Shown: piece after piece, positions 32,329 through 44,500 of the stretch
Layout of the letters: each line of letters begins with the position of its first letter
How positions within the stretch are numbered: the first letter of the stretch is position 1
Source of the DNA: Paulinella micropora
Taxonomy: Eukaryota > Cercozoa > Imbricatea > Euglyphida
Assembly: GCA_009731375.1 (NCBI GenBank)
Contig: BJOX01000061.1
Coordinates: 676,854-740,853 of the forward strand
Direction of reading: 5' to 3'
DNA: 64,000 nt
Notes under the pieces: generated by a model
What the model saw: only the letters and a program-made list of their open reading frames with translations
Database searches by the model: none
Told to the model about the DNA's origin: nothing
Program-made: the position numbers and the translations under genes

Positions 32329-34474
32329 CACCCCCCGAAATCCAAATTTCATAACGGCGAAGTTAAGAAAATGGATTTCCAATAGGATAATCTCGTTAGA
32401 ATTATTATTGTTGTCCATGGCTCTAGGACGGCTCATAATTCAGCAATAATATTATGTTCAAGTAACACACATATATAAATATGATTAGCATATGAAGCAA
32501 AAAGCAACAAACGACGCAAAATCAATCATATATCAGACAGTGTAACAAAACCAAACAGTACACAATGTAAGATTACTATGATTGCTAACTTAAAAGAAAA
32601 AATTGGTGTGAGGATCAGAAAGGGCAGCCCGAGGGCCGATCAACTCCCTCATTCATCATCTCCTCGTATGTATAGGAAAAGAAAAAATAGTTAAACAACA
32701 CAAAAGAACATGATGACAAAGACACATTAGACGCTCTCCACATTCAGTCACTAACTCTCACGCTCACTAGATTGCTCACGCTATCACACACCCCCAGAGC
32801 TTTATGACCAAATGCTATCATAATCATTACATAAGCCGCTCACAATCATTAATATTCTATCTTCATTAGTTCTTCATTCTCTCTAATGACTAGTTATGCT
32901 CTAACTATAAACGCAAACTGAAATAGCGCAGGTAGCTAGTCTGAACTACTCACTCAACGTTAAATCAAAGTATAAGCAAAAGAAAGACTACATGCAATCA
33001 TGCAATGCAAGCAAAAATGTAAGATAAATGATAAAGAGACATAATGAGTCAACACATAACGCATTGGGGTAATGAGCATAGTAATAAGTGACTGTATGTG
33101 TAATATTGCCATAAAATAAGCGAAACACGCAACACGCATACGACAACATTAACACATCCATCTCAAAACGTCTATTCTTTGTCAGTAATATCACCGCCTG
33201 CGCTCAGCCTACCATCACGCTCTAGGCTTTACGGGCTATCAGCTAATTTGACTTCGCCTGTCAACAGCTAATATCACTATGACTAACATCATCATCAGCT
33301 ATTGCTATATTCGCTGTAGCTATGCACCCCCCCGGCTCTATACACAACTATTATTGCTAGCCAAGTATGTATGAATTAAAACATCGACAAAGCTATGATT
33401 AAAACGACAACGTCACGCAAACAGACATCGATAATGATAACACATTGAAAAATATGTTCTGCAGCATATATATAGTGTACATGAGGGTAATGTATGGTGT
33501 AACAAATATACTTCGCAAATGACAAATGTATACCATGCACTTTAAAACAAACAACTACAAATAACAATAGCATAGAAAATGCTTAAGTCAAAACATAGTA
33601 GTGCCAGCACAGGGAAAAGCAGAAAACAACGCAAAAATGTACAAGGCATTATGACTTGAGAATATAGCATGGTCTCATAAAATGAGTCCTCTATGCTCAC
33701 TAGCCACTGTGTACCCTGCTCGCTAAGTCTCGCACTCCCTAAAACTCTCTGGCAGTACTATTCTCACCTGATCCATATGCACCAATCACTTCAAACACGC
33801 GGAAATGGCATATTAAATGAACTAAGTCACTGGGCATGAAAAACTCTCGTGCTTCTCTCTCGCGCACTCACATTCGTTCTCATTACGCCCTCACCACCAC
33901 GATTCACTTGCACTAGCGCTCACACGCGATCGCTCGCCCTCGCATGCTTCTCACTCGCGCTCTCTCGTCCTCACTTGCCTTGCTCGCACTTACTTGCTCA
34001 CTGGCTCTCGCCTGTCTTATACTACTCACCCCCCTTTTTTCCTCCTATATTTGCTAAAGGTGGTAAAAATATATGTGTGTATGGTCATGAAGCCATTGAC
34101 ATAAACGACATCAACAAGCAAGATATGACGCAGTTATCACGCAAATACTCCATCAAAACCAAGCGTAAGTGTCATATAAAAGTGGTAAGAGTAAAGAAAA
34201 TCATCCACAAGCAGTAAGCTTACACATAATACAAAACAAGTGATACAACAAACAACAAATGACGCTATGGCACAAAAACACTGTAGACACTGTCGACTAT
34301 CGATGCTACTAGGAACACTCTGTCCTACTGCCTATCCAGGTTCTTTTGCAACTCTATGTGCTCAACCTAACAATAAAAAGGCAGGAATACTCTCTCCTAT
34401 CGGCACACTCTAATGCGGGCTTCACACCCTCAACGAAAAACCTGTGGGGAATATCCTCTCACCTGTCTCTGATG

Positions 34475-34605
34475 GTGTGGTACTCTCAGGCGTGTTACCC
34501 TAGGACTCACACTATGGAACCCTAGCCATTGCCTCTAAGCACTGCTCTCAGGCGGGTTGCCCTAGGACTCACACTAATATGGAACCCTAGCCCTTACCTC
34601 TAAGC
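34475..34605. repeat. Tandem duplication, about 62-bp unit
   Basis: CTCTCAGGCG(T/G)GTT(A/G)CCCTAGGACTCACACTA..GGAACCCTAGCC occurs twice in a row. Confidence 0.85.
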
Positions 34606-34856
34606 ATACCTCTCTCTGACTAGTCACTACCTCGCGTCTGCCTATAAAAGAACAGAAATGGCATGAGAACACTACGGCCCCCACACACTCTCACTAGCTT
34701 TACGTGACACGTCAACGCGGAACTGTCATACACTCTACGCAACTTTTAGTGCGCAACATGACAACGATTGCTCTTTCCGCCACCTTCGTACCGAGAAATC
34801 ATAACATCGACTCACAAACAAAATGAATAAACACAGAGTTACATGTCGTTCACGAT

Positions 34857-35037
34857 ACACGCACACAGTATATATCGCTTTACCCTCACACATGTTATAC
34901 GCAAACGTAATACACGTGGAACACAACATTCTCACTCTCTCACTCGACAACATCACCTCTATGATAGACGCACACAGTATGTATCGCTTTACCCTCACAC
35001 ATGTTATACGCAAACGCAACACACGTGGAACACGACA
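34857..35037. repeat. Tandem duplication, about 110-bp period
   Basis: ACGCACACAGTATATATCGC..CTCACACATGTTATACGCAA occurs at about 34859 and 34969, with minor substitutions and different spacers. Confidence 0.85.
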
Positions 35038-36165
35038 TAATCACAAAAGTGAACATAGTGGACACGAATCAAACTCATGCAACCCACGCACAACTGATTC
35101 AAACATCCACAGCACAACACGTGCAAAGCGGGGAACGACATGGGTCATGCATGCCTTTCCTGTCACACGCCCCATCACATGTCGCCCACTCAATACGCAA
35201 GCGTGCACACGCATGGCACAAACACAACATCAAAGCGCTCATCATTCTCGCTCATGAGACACTAATCCTTTCAGCTTAGCCACCACCTCACACACTCTTA
35301 GCCACATTAATGCCAAAGTCTCTCAAGCACTCTTCTAGCGACCAATCACTCACTCGCTCTGTGCTAACTTAGCCTACTATCTCTGTACTGTCACTCCTCT
35401 ACCTCATCTCTGTCCTCACTCTCGCCGCCGCCTCATAGCACATATCACATTACATGTCATGCGTTTGGTCAACACGTAGACTAAGTTCAAACTGAGACAA
35501 GTCGTACCAGTCATACAGGCATACAGGATGAAAAGAGAAAATGGAACTCTATCCAAACCCATTCATGCAGTTACACACACAATTTACACGACATCTCGTC
35601 AGAACATAGGTAAAGACAATCGAAAGAAAGTCAACTCTGACCATTTATAACCAAACAATCATAGCGATGGACGATATGCATGCTAGGCACAGTTATGTAA
35701 CCATGACACCACACACCATGCATTCGGCGATAAAACAACACAAAAACAAGGACAACATGTAAACACAAAGAAAACAAAAACGCAATGCACGTACAATGCA
35801 TTCGTAAGTGTCATACATGCAACACAATCAAAATGATAGTAGAGACACGGATCATACATCGCACACATCCGTACAGCACAAAATCACACAACACTAATAC
35901 AATCACAGTCGCTCTTCTCTCTTTTTCGTCAGCTCTACTCACGACTACTCACAATTTCAAAGTGTCTTTCTCTCTATAAGCTAAAAGCTATACTCGCGTC
36001 CTATGCACACCATCACGCTAGCTGCTCGTCATTCATGGTGCATGCACGCATTAGTCTCACGCAGGCTTACTATCTCTCTCATGCTAATCACTCTTGAGCC
36101 TCACTTACTCACTCTCTTTGGCTCCTCTATCATAGCATTCGCTCTGCCTGCTGTCTCTCTCTGCT

Positions 36166-36166
36166 T

Positions 36167-36200
<34 letters not shown>
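36166..36200. repeat. (CT)n microsatellite
   Basis: An uninterrupted CT run inside the C-rich non-coding block. Confidence 0.95.
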
Positions 36201-36204
<4 letters not shown>

Positions 36205-36714
36205 GATCTATACTGCTTCAATCAACACAACACAATACGATAATTGCAATATAACACCAAGTAAATAAGCACTAACCATATCATGTAAATGGGGATAAAA
36301 ACACAAACATAAAGATTCATACACGTATAGTGTAATCATATTATGATGTTCATCCATCAGCATCATACAAAGATATAATGCAAACGTACGAGGCATAATA
36401 TATCGACACCAAATTTACATATTGAAACAGCATGTCAACACACAAACGCACTACAAAACAAAATAAGTGAGAACTCTCAAACAAAATAGCACCAAGACTA
36501 AGCAATGTAGAAAGCAAAATAAATCAGCAAAATGTTATTGAAGATATGCAGACTTAAGAGCCTTTTGAGCCTATGTTCGTACATACCCTCTAAAACAAAA
36601 TGCATGATACACTCGCACGCACTATCTAATGCTTAGATTAGTTACTATAGACCTACTCGTCTAGCTAGCTTGTCTACTCTCTATCCATCCAAATAAAGAA
36701 AGAACGTGTATGAA

Positions 36715-36815
36715 AGGGAAGAAAGAACTATACTAGTGTGGCCAGATTGGGCACCCACACACATCGAGGGAAGAAAGAACTAGTGTGGCCAGATTGGGCA
36801 CCCACACACATCGAG
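36715..36815. repeat. Tandem duplication, about 50-bp unit
   Basis: GAAGAAAGAACTA..CTAGTGTGGCCAGATTGGGCACCCACACACATCGAG is present twice in tandem. Confidence 0.9.
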
Positions 36816-36939
36816 TCCTTATTATGAATGAAGGTATATGAATCTAACATTCTATCTATTCTAACTGGATGCAGTTTCATGTCTTGCCCAGGACAAGCCA
36901 CGACTGCTAAACAACATTTTTAAAAAGAGAGAGAGCTCC

Positions 36940-37125
36940 TCAGAAGCTGGAAGAAGCCGAGACTGGGAGCTGGAAGAAACTGAGACTGGGAGCTGGAAGA
37001 AACTGAGACTGGAAGCTGGTAGAAACTGAGACTGGGAGCTGGAAGAAACTGAGACTGGGAGCTGGAAGAAACTGAGACTGGGAGCTGGAAGGAACTGAGG
37101 CAGGGAGCTGGAAGCTGGACAGGGA
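36940..37125. repeat. Minisatellite, 24-bp unit (GGGAGCTGGAAGAAACTGAGACT)
   Basis: Seven or so units of GGGAGCTGGAAGAAACTGAG + ACT, the outer ones degenerate. Frames read through it are repetitive and not supported as genes. Confidence 0.9.
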
Positions 37126-38470
37126 GCTGGTCGGGACCGGGAGGACATCAGTCTAAGCAAAACGAGCAAGCTTGTGAAATTCTCTCCCCCCACGCCCACT
37201 CGACGACCAAATGGAGACAAAGACAAAATGCGGATGAAAAGGAAAAAGTGGCTCATGTCTGGGTGTGTCTCTCTCTACGTATACGTGTTTTTGGCAATCG
37301 AAATGCCAATTCCAAACACATAACAGACACAATGTCATACACACGCAACACCTCAGACAGTTCACAAGGGTGTAACACCGCACGCATACACTACTCGACA
37401 CTCATCGGCACAACAGCGTCTGCTGAAATGTTCGCAAAGTTGGACGAAAATGTCCGTAAAATACGTTGAAATTTCGCCACACAAACATGTTATCTCTCAT
37501 TCGCACCTCTAACTGTAACAACCTCTTACGCCCCTCGGCTCTTATCTGTGCCTTAGTCTCTGGGGTCATCCTAATGGGCACTCTAATGAATGGCCTACCC
37601 AATGGCTCTTTTCAATTGCTTCTTAGCTCTTTTCGAGAGACAGAACCTACACTAATCACACACGAAGTGAGACGCTACTCTACCCCACTGCTCTATCCGT
37701 TCTCAATCTCTCAAACTAAACTATTCTGTTGTTATCTGTCTATCCATTAGACGTAAGAGAAGAGAAAGAAAAATTATTCGACTGCTGACATAATCTAGCT
37801 GAATGTACGTATGTGTCTACCTTCCTGTACCTGACCCCATCGACCTTAACGCTAACTCCTACTGGTGTGAGATGGGATAAAATGTGCGCTTCTTTGCCCT
37901 TTTTAAATTGACTTTCGCTGTCTAGCAGCGCTATCTCGACTGAGGTCATTGTAGGCAACTTTCAATCAGAGCAACAAACTTTTAAACCGAGTGGACTCTC
38001 TGCCACTCTGCTCTGATATCTCTGTATTCACCTTTTCGCTAGGTGAGGCTTTTCCTCCGAGCAAGACTGTTCCGTTCTCAGTTTTGTGAAATTGTCAGGT
38101 ATATATCTATTGAGAAAGTCACTGTCACTGTCTCGTTGTGAGGACTGAACCCCGAGCCAATCAAGGCTTCATAACCTTTAAGCAATTCATGCTTTGCGGT
38201 TCATACAGAGGTTAGTGGGGTTCTTGGCGGTGAAGCCAAGTGTCCGGTCACAGTATTAATAAAGAGACAAGTCTGAATGCAGAGACAATCTTTAATCAGT
38301 AATTGCACTTTGTGAAAGGAAGGAAAAGTGACACGTCACTACTCAAAACTGAAACTACACGTCACTACTCAAAACATGAAATTCCAGATAAATAACTTTC
38401 AGATGAATTACTTAATAAAGGTTTAGTATGGAAATACTAAAGTTCAGGACTGAAATTAAGTCATTGTGAC

Positions 38471-38564
38471 AAAAGGCAAGGGATTGCATCAGTCTAACTT
38501 AAGGTAAAATTATTAGTATTATATACTTGACTAAAACTGAATTAATAATTCTATGGGAATAACG
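38471..38564. repeat. Right 94-bp direct repeat
   Basis: Partner of 32232-32328. Confidence 0.85.
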
Positions 38565-39131
38565 TTATCATAAGAACATTACATATTTATGTTATTACTT
38601 CTTTGGGGGTCATTACTATAATACTATATCTATGTACTTTCATATGATCTATATATACTTGGACCTGCCAACGTACGGCTTCATTTACCCCTCCGGAGGG
38701 GTAAAATATCATTTTTGTAATTAATAAAAACATGCCATGTTCACAAGACGAAAATATGCTATATTTTTCAAGTTTCAACTCGTGCTTGAAAAAAAACCTG
38801 ACTACAAACAACGACTGGAAAGAAGAAATGAAGGGACGAAAAGCATGACAGGGCTGTTTGTGCAGGAACTCGTGAGTCAAGACTGAAGAAGGGTAGCTTG
38901 GAAACCGGTCAAGTTGTAAAAGCCAACGAAAACGGAAAGCGAACCCTTCCCATGGGACAACACAGAAATCCGAAGCATGAAATTCCATGAAACAAAAATA
39001 TGTCATATTTTTGAAGTTTAATAATTACAAAAACTTGTAGCGATGACCGGTTGGCAACAATTAACAAAGCTAAAGAATGCCCAAAAACCTTAAATCTGAA
39101 CCGAAGACCGGAACAACCATCATCAAAGCTG
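38565..39131. other. Downstream region with two AT palindromes
   Basis: AT-rich and follows the stop of the unknown minus-strand gene. It contains AAAATATGCTATATTTTT (38751) and AAAAATATGTCATATTTTT (38996), the same palindrome as in that gene's two introns, but without good acceptors next to them. Confidence 0.5.
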
Positions 39132-41118
39132 TCAATGTAAACTAAAAACAACGTGCACTACATTGTGTTCTGCCTGGGAGGAAGAAGAAGCCCCCGACTG
39201 AATGTCCTCAGAGAACCGAAGCTGCCATGTGGACGCCCGGGCGCCACGTGCAGCTCTGCGCTCAGGAGGCCTCAAAGACTGCTGCACTGACTCGGAGGAG
39301 ACAGTAGATGCTGATTCTGTAAATTGGGACACATCACAACTGTCGGAAGTGTCTCCTGCTTCGCTCTGCGCCATGCCGTCAGTGTCCTCGCCGTCAGAAG
39401 CAGGTGCCTTACCTCTGCGGCGTCTTCGGAGAGGGCGAGGCAAAATGCGGTTCTGGGATGAACGTGCCTTGCCATCCGGCGGTTGATCCCCAGAAGACAT
39501 GGAGGACGATGTACTGCTGAGACTAATCACACCTGACTCCGCACGGGCCAAATCAACGCTTTCGTCTAGATCGTCAACGAGTCCGTCTTCAATGGCGGCA
39601 CGAACAGTCACCAGCCAGTCCAGAACAGTGAGTCGACGACACCGATCCACGTTTTGGGCAAACTTCGGCAACACATCATCCATGACCTCGACCTTTAGAT
39701 CGAAGGCAACAAGTCTTTGTTTCATGTCTTCTTTCGAATCCCAGTCAAGGGCTGCCCCGGCTGGGTACATTCTCGCACGGTCATGAACAATGTCCTCGAT
39801 CAGATCCGACAAGAAGTTGTAAGAAATCTTGACTTCCTCACCGCGAGGGTCGATCTTTTGGCCTTGGGACTCAGAAGGAGGCGCAACATTGCCTCGACTG
39901 TGAGTTACCAGCAACAGGGTCTGCTCGACGTGCTGGACGTCGAATCGCATGGGGTCTGTGAGAGAGTGCCTCGCTACGGTGCTGAGGTTTGCTTCGCAAC
40001 GCTCTTCAGAAAAGATCCGAGGGTCGTGACAAAAAGCCCTCCACGGCGGATGCTGGTGGCGCCTCCAGTAGTTGAGGGTGAGAAGGTGCAGGCACAAAAC
40101 GTGCGAGTACTCGTTAGCTCTGAAGTGGAGAAGGACGTGGAGGGCGCGATGCAAGTAAGCAAAAATCTGATCAGGCATGTTCTCCCTGATAACGCAGCCG
40201 AGATCTTGGGCCTGAAACACAAAGAAGAAAAATATGGCATATTTTCAAACCTCACAAACATGGCTGGCTGACCACTGGCATGAACCACTCAAACAAAACC
40301 AGCAAACCTCCGAGGTTGGCCCTCTGTGCAGGGGTGAGCTCTTGATGGAACTGGAAATTGTCGAGAAGGTCGGCTTGAACGTGGGGGTAAGCAAGACGAA
40401 CGTAGGCCATGATCGCCGAAATCGTCGTGAGTCTAGGTTTGATCCTGAACTTTTTGGAAGGAAACAGCTCATGCCAAAGGGACCCAAAAACCTGGCGCTT
40501 AAACTCACGCCAAATCAAGACACAAAGGAACTTGTGAACATGCCAATGGCCCAAGAAGACACACATCCAGGATTTGAAGTGCGACAAACCCCGGCTTCGA
40601 TCGTACAAGGCCTGTGACATCAATTAAAAAATATGTCATATTTTTCGAATGCATGCACAGAATTACTACCTTGTAAATCCGCTTATAAATGTTAGAATCT
40701 ACAGTAAAAAGCTGGAAACGCCAAACATCCGAACGACGATGCTGTAAATCAAGTTTCTCGAGAAGTCTGATGAGAACGACGCAATGTTCTGGTCCTCCAT
40801 TCGCAGACCTTTGAAAACAACCGGTTCATTGCCGGGCCGGGTGTCGACTGACAACTCAGGGGGCAACAAAGGAATCCTGGTGCACTGCTTGGAGACAGAA
40901 TCATAAAAAAATCGCTTGAAATCTTTGTTGTTGGTTTGAAGCTCTCTCATGTTAGCTCGGGTCAAGGCAACGACCGCGTCATCAGACAAATCCTCTGGAA
41001 AAGCATCGACCTGGCCCGCGCGAAGCACCATACTGGGAGGGTTCTGGCGCTGAGATTTCAGAATTCCGAAGACAATCCAGAGGCTGTTGTTGTAGGGGCC
41101 ACTCCCAACGTTCGCCAC
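39132..41118 (-). pseudogene. Unrecognised three-exon gene with palindrome-bearing introns, one apparent frameshift
   Basis: Minus strand. Exon A runs from at least about 41085 to 40670, exon B 40611-40276, exon C 40211-39132 (stop). Introns 40612-40669 (58 nt, GTAGTA...CACAG) and 40212-40275 (64 nt, GTGGTC...TTCAG) are both phase 0, and the frame stays open across them. Exon A needs a one-base frame change near 40795 to connect VVFKGLR with NGGPEHCVVLIRLLEKLDLQ, so it is either a pseudogene or carries a sequencing error. Exon B is aromatic-rich (SHFKSWMCVFLGHWHVHKFL, VFGSLWHELFPSKKFRIKPR). Exon C ends in a Ser/Arg/acidic low-complexity tail (RPLRRRRRGKAPASDGEDTD). I recognise no family. The start is uncertain: no Met lies upstream of an in-frame stop beyond about 41118. 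Confidence 0.5.
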
Positions 41119-41505
41119 GTCGGAGATATACCGTTACCGGGAATATCCGTTACCAAATTTGTCTTCAGTGGCAAATTCACGTAAGCTTATTCTCAACCGG
41201 CCCTCCTTGCTAATTACCTATGTAATACCATTTTTGCTTACAAGTATACTTGAGTTGTACAATACATCTTGTCTAGACATTCTTGAATCATCTAGAATAG
41301 GCAAGGTCCCCGTCGGGACCTATGTAGGCCAGCCAATTGTAGAACGGATAGCTTAGATGGAACGGATAGGTTTCGTAGCTAGGGTGCTCAAGCAGCACAG
41401 TCTGTACCTCAGAATTAAAAGGTAACCACACTGCATAAGTGAACTGTAAACACTTGGACAATAATAACGGATTAGTAATACTGGGACGCTAGTATTGACT
41501 AGTTA
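41119..41505. other. Spacer before copia Gag ORF
   Basis: No LTR that matches the other copia copies is recognised, and no ORF is supported. It should contain the leader of the following Gag if that copy is complete at its 5' end. Confidence 0.4.
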
Positions 41506-44500
41506 TTGAATATAGAGAGTGGTCAATTGCCTCACGGCATTGCCCACCCTCTGCGCTTTATAACCTTTTATTCCGGCAAGTACCGTTGCCCGTCAGCTAG
41601 TGGGTCTTCCGGCTCGGAAGATTTACAACTCTGTCGGTTAATGAGCCTTGTTCGCGAGAAGACGGGCAAGAAGAACCTTACAAACAGCATTCCTGAGCTT
41701 GAGCAGGTCTTTGAAGACCGATATCAAACTTGGGAGTTCACGTTTAAGATGGTAGCGACCTCTGAGAGCTCACAGCTAGGAGACATAGTCAGTTTCATTG
41801 CAAAGCATCCAGAGAAAGCTGAAGAGAAATACCCATGGGATGAGTCTGCATTTAGTGTAGATGAACAGTACAGTACAGAGTCAGACACTAGTGATAGTGA
41901 CTCAGCAGCTCGTACAGAACTTAAGACTCATGCAACATCATCAGACGCTGAGGCCTCTATGCCAAAAGAGAGCCAAGATGCACGAATAAGACCGAAAGAA
42001 CGAAGTAAGTCTAAGAAAGAAAGAAGATCGAGAAGACGTAGGTTAAAGGAACGCAAGGAACACGCAAAGGCCATGCGCAAGCTAAGCCTTTATGTTTCCG
42101 TTGCCTTCAAGCATCCAACACTCATAGCTTTATGCATGACTGTCTCGGATGGCAACCCTATACGCATGTTGGTGCTTGTTAAGCGCCGGTATGGGGGTGC
42201 CAACGCAGCAGGAATGATAAAGCGTATGCTTGTTTTTATTTCATCCTACCCAAGAGGGGACATTGAGTTGTGGTTGGACAGAAATAGGTATCTTGAAGAA
42301 TGTATTCAGCGCGACTACGGAGGTAAAATACCCGATGAATTCTTTTCTTCTTTTCTCTTGATGAAGTTCAAGAAGCATACAGTATTCGCGGGGTTGGATA
42401 CAATGGTATACCAACTCGGTCGCGAGGACCGACTGAACCACCGTGAGGTGGAGAGAGTCATTCGCCAAGTCTGGCAAAATTTTCGTCTGAATTCTGGTCC
42501 GGAATCTCGGGTAAACCTGACTAGGCAAATGACACACAAACCCAACACAACCACACTCATTCGCAGACCGGCACAAGGTACGTTTGTAGCTAAAGAGAGC
42601 GAGGGTGAGGAAGAGAAGGGTGGTTGCTACAAGTGTGGGGCAAAGGACCATTGGCGCGCGACGTGCCCAAAATTGCCTTGCACACGGTGCAAGGGCAAAA
42701 AGCACAATCGTGCTCAATGCCCTCGTGCGAACACAATGGTGTTAGCACAGGGTGAGGACAACGGGAGAGTTAGTCCGGATGACGAGAGAGTTACCGTGCT
42801 AGAAGACGTAGCTATAGATCAAGCGGATGGTCTAGAGGGAGTGGGAAAGGAAGAGCAAGGTGAAGAGGAAGACGTTGATTTGTTTGAGGGAACTGTGTTT
42901 GTTTTGCATGGTGGTGGTGGTGAGGATGTTGAGGAGAGTGATGAAGATGGTGATGCACCTGCTCCACCTCCTATCATACTATTGCCTGCCCCCACATCAT
43001 CAACTCGCAACATCGAAACAAAATCTCGTACACCAGTGCAGGGAGTAGAGAGGGCGAATGTGGTGAGAACTATTTCATTGCCTTCACTGCCTACACCTAT
43101 TGCTGCGGTGCCATCACTGCTCATGCCTCCACCCCCACAGAGAGAGAACAAAAACAAACAAAAACCAACACCAAACCAAGACAGGATTGTCACAAAAACA
43201 TTGGTAGGTAGGGAGATAGTTGCAGCTGCACCTGCACTGACCAACACTCCACGTCCACCACACCAACCAACAAAGAGAGAAAGAGAGAAGAAAATCACTC
43301 AACCAGTTCCACAAACAACCACAGCACCCAAAACAACAAACAAGGATAGACAGCCCGAGAAAATTTCGTGCAACAAGCAATGCTGCGGGAAAACTTCACG
43401 GGGTAAACCTTGCAAAGTTCGTTTAGGGGCCCATCTGTTCGGATCACCTCAAAGAATGGCAGATAGGCTAATCTATGATGACTATTGTGGCTATCATGCG
43501 AGACAGAGTGCCTTTTTTCCGTTCATAGACTTAGAACAGAGCGCAACAGACAGACCACCAGCAGTTGTCAATTATCCAAACGAAAAAAAGTTACGGGAAA
43601 TAGCGAAAGAATTTCTCGATATGTTCGGTAATTTACGCTGTGTAGCTGAGGGAGAGGACTGGAATTATCAACCCCCTCCTTGGGTTGCTGATCCTACCTC
43701 CTCAGCTACACTAAACACACTGACTTGGAGGTTTGTAGGTGACCTCCCACAGACCGGTCGCGGCGCCCCGGGAACTTCCCAGACCGACCTAGCTTCAAGT
43801 TTTGACGCTGCGTCTCCGCGCAGAAGGTCTGCCCTCAGCGTCCCTGAGGAAGAGGAACCGGTAAGCACCCCCTCCTCCACTTCTACCATTATACCACCTG
43901 CTGTCGTTTCACCTTACAGATTAGTCTCGAGCATTGACATGCAGACAGTTGGAGAGATAGCTAGTGAGTTGAAAGGGTCAGAGGGAGTATGGGATGAGAG
44001 GAGAGTGATCGAGGTAGGAGGAACGATAGACGAATACTTGACTGATGTGATGAGAGCGATTGAGCTAGTGACTGTGACTCACAATACAAGACATACCACT
44101 AGCCCATACTCCACCCAACACGACAACAAGCATTTCACTCCAACTACACCTGACACACCCAACACACCGAACGATGATGGGATAGAGGTAAGACTAGATC
44201 CCACAGGTAGGTTTGTTGAGGTGACAGTTCCTCAGGAACTGATCACAGGTGCGTCTAGAGAGAGAATCAGTCAGTTAGACAGACAGGTAAGAGAAGTAAT
44301 AACTAACCTGCAGGAAGAACTGAAAGGACAGATTCAGACTGGGATGCCTGATAGAGACTATGACCCAGACGACTCTGATGACGTCCCTGAGCTCATGTCA
44401 TCAGAGCCGTCTGAGTCCTCTGAGTCTGAAGAAGAAGAACAGACGAAAAAGAAAAGAAAGAAGAAGAAGTTGAAGAAGAAGAAGAAGAAAGACAAGAAAA

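Larger units (their letters stand above)
32232..38564. other. 6.3-kb non-coding block bounded by 95-bp direct repeats
   Basis: The end copies 32232-32328 and 38471-38564 share AAAAGGCAA, GATTGCATC and GTCTAACTTAAGGTAAAATT through GGGAATAACG, with a 3-nt indel and a few substitutions. The interior is AT-rich, then C-rich and G-poor on the plus strand, with CACAC/CTCTC motifs and no protein-coding signal. The left copy sits at the truncation point of copia C1. It could be a non-autonomous LTR-type element, but TG...CA ends and a target duplication are not evident. Confidence 0.5.

Noticed and set aside
33800-35280. Frames in the C-rich block (for example 33849-34217 and 34823-35257)
   Set aside because: Composition-driven, repetitive (CACAC, CTCGC), unsupported by any motif, and overlapping a tandem duplication.
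36861-37256. 131-residue minus-strand frame with FFQLPVSVSSSSQS repeats
   Set aside because: Explained by the 24-bp minisatellite at 36940-37125.
32232-38564. Standard LTR retrotransposon with 95-bp LTRs
   Set aside because: I could not find TG...CA ends, a PBS, a polypurine tract or a target duplication, so I kept it as an unexplained block.
39202-40271. Plus-strand frames antisense to the unknown gene
   Set aside because: The minus-strand frame is longer, spans two consistent phase-0 introns and ends in an ordinary charged tail; the plus frames are shadows.
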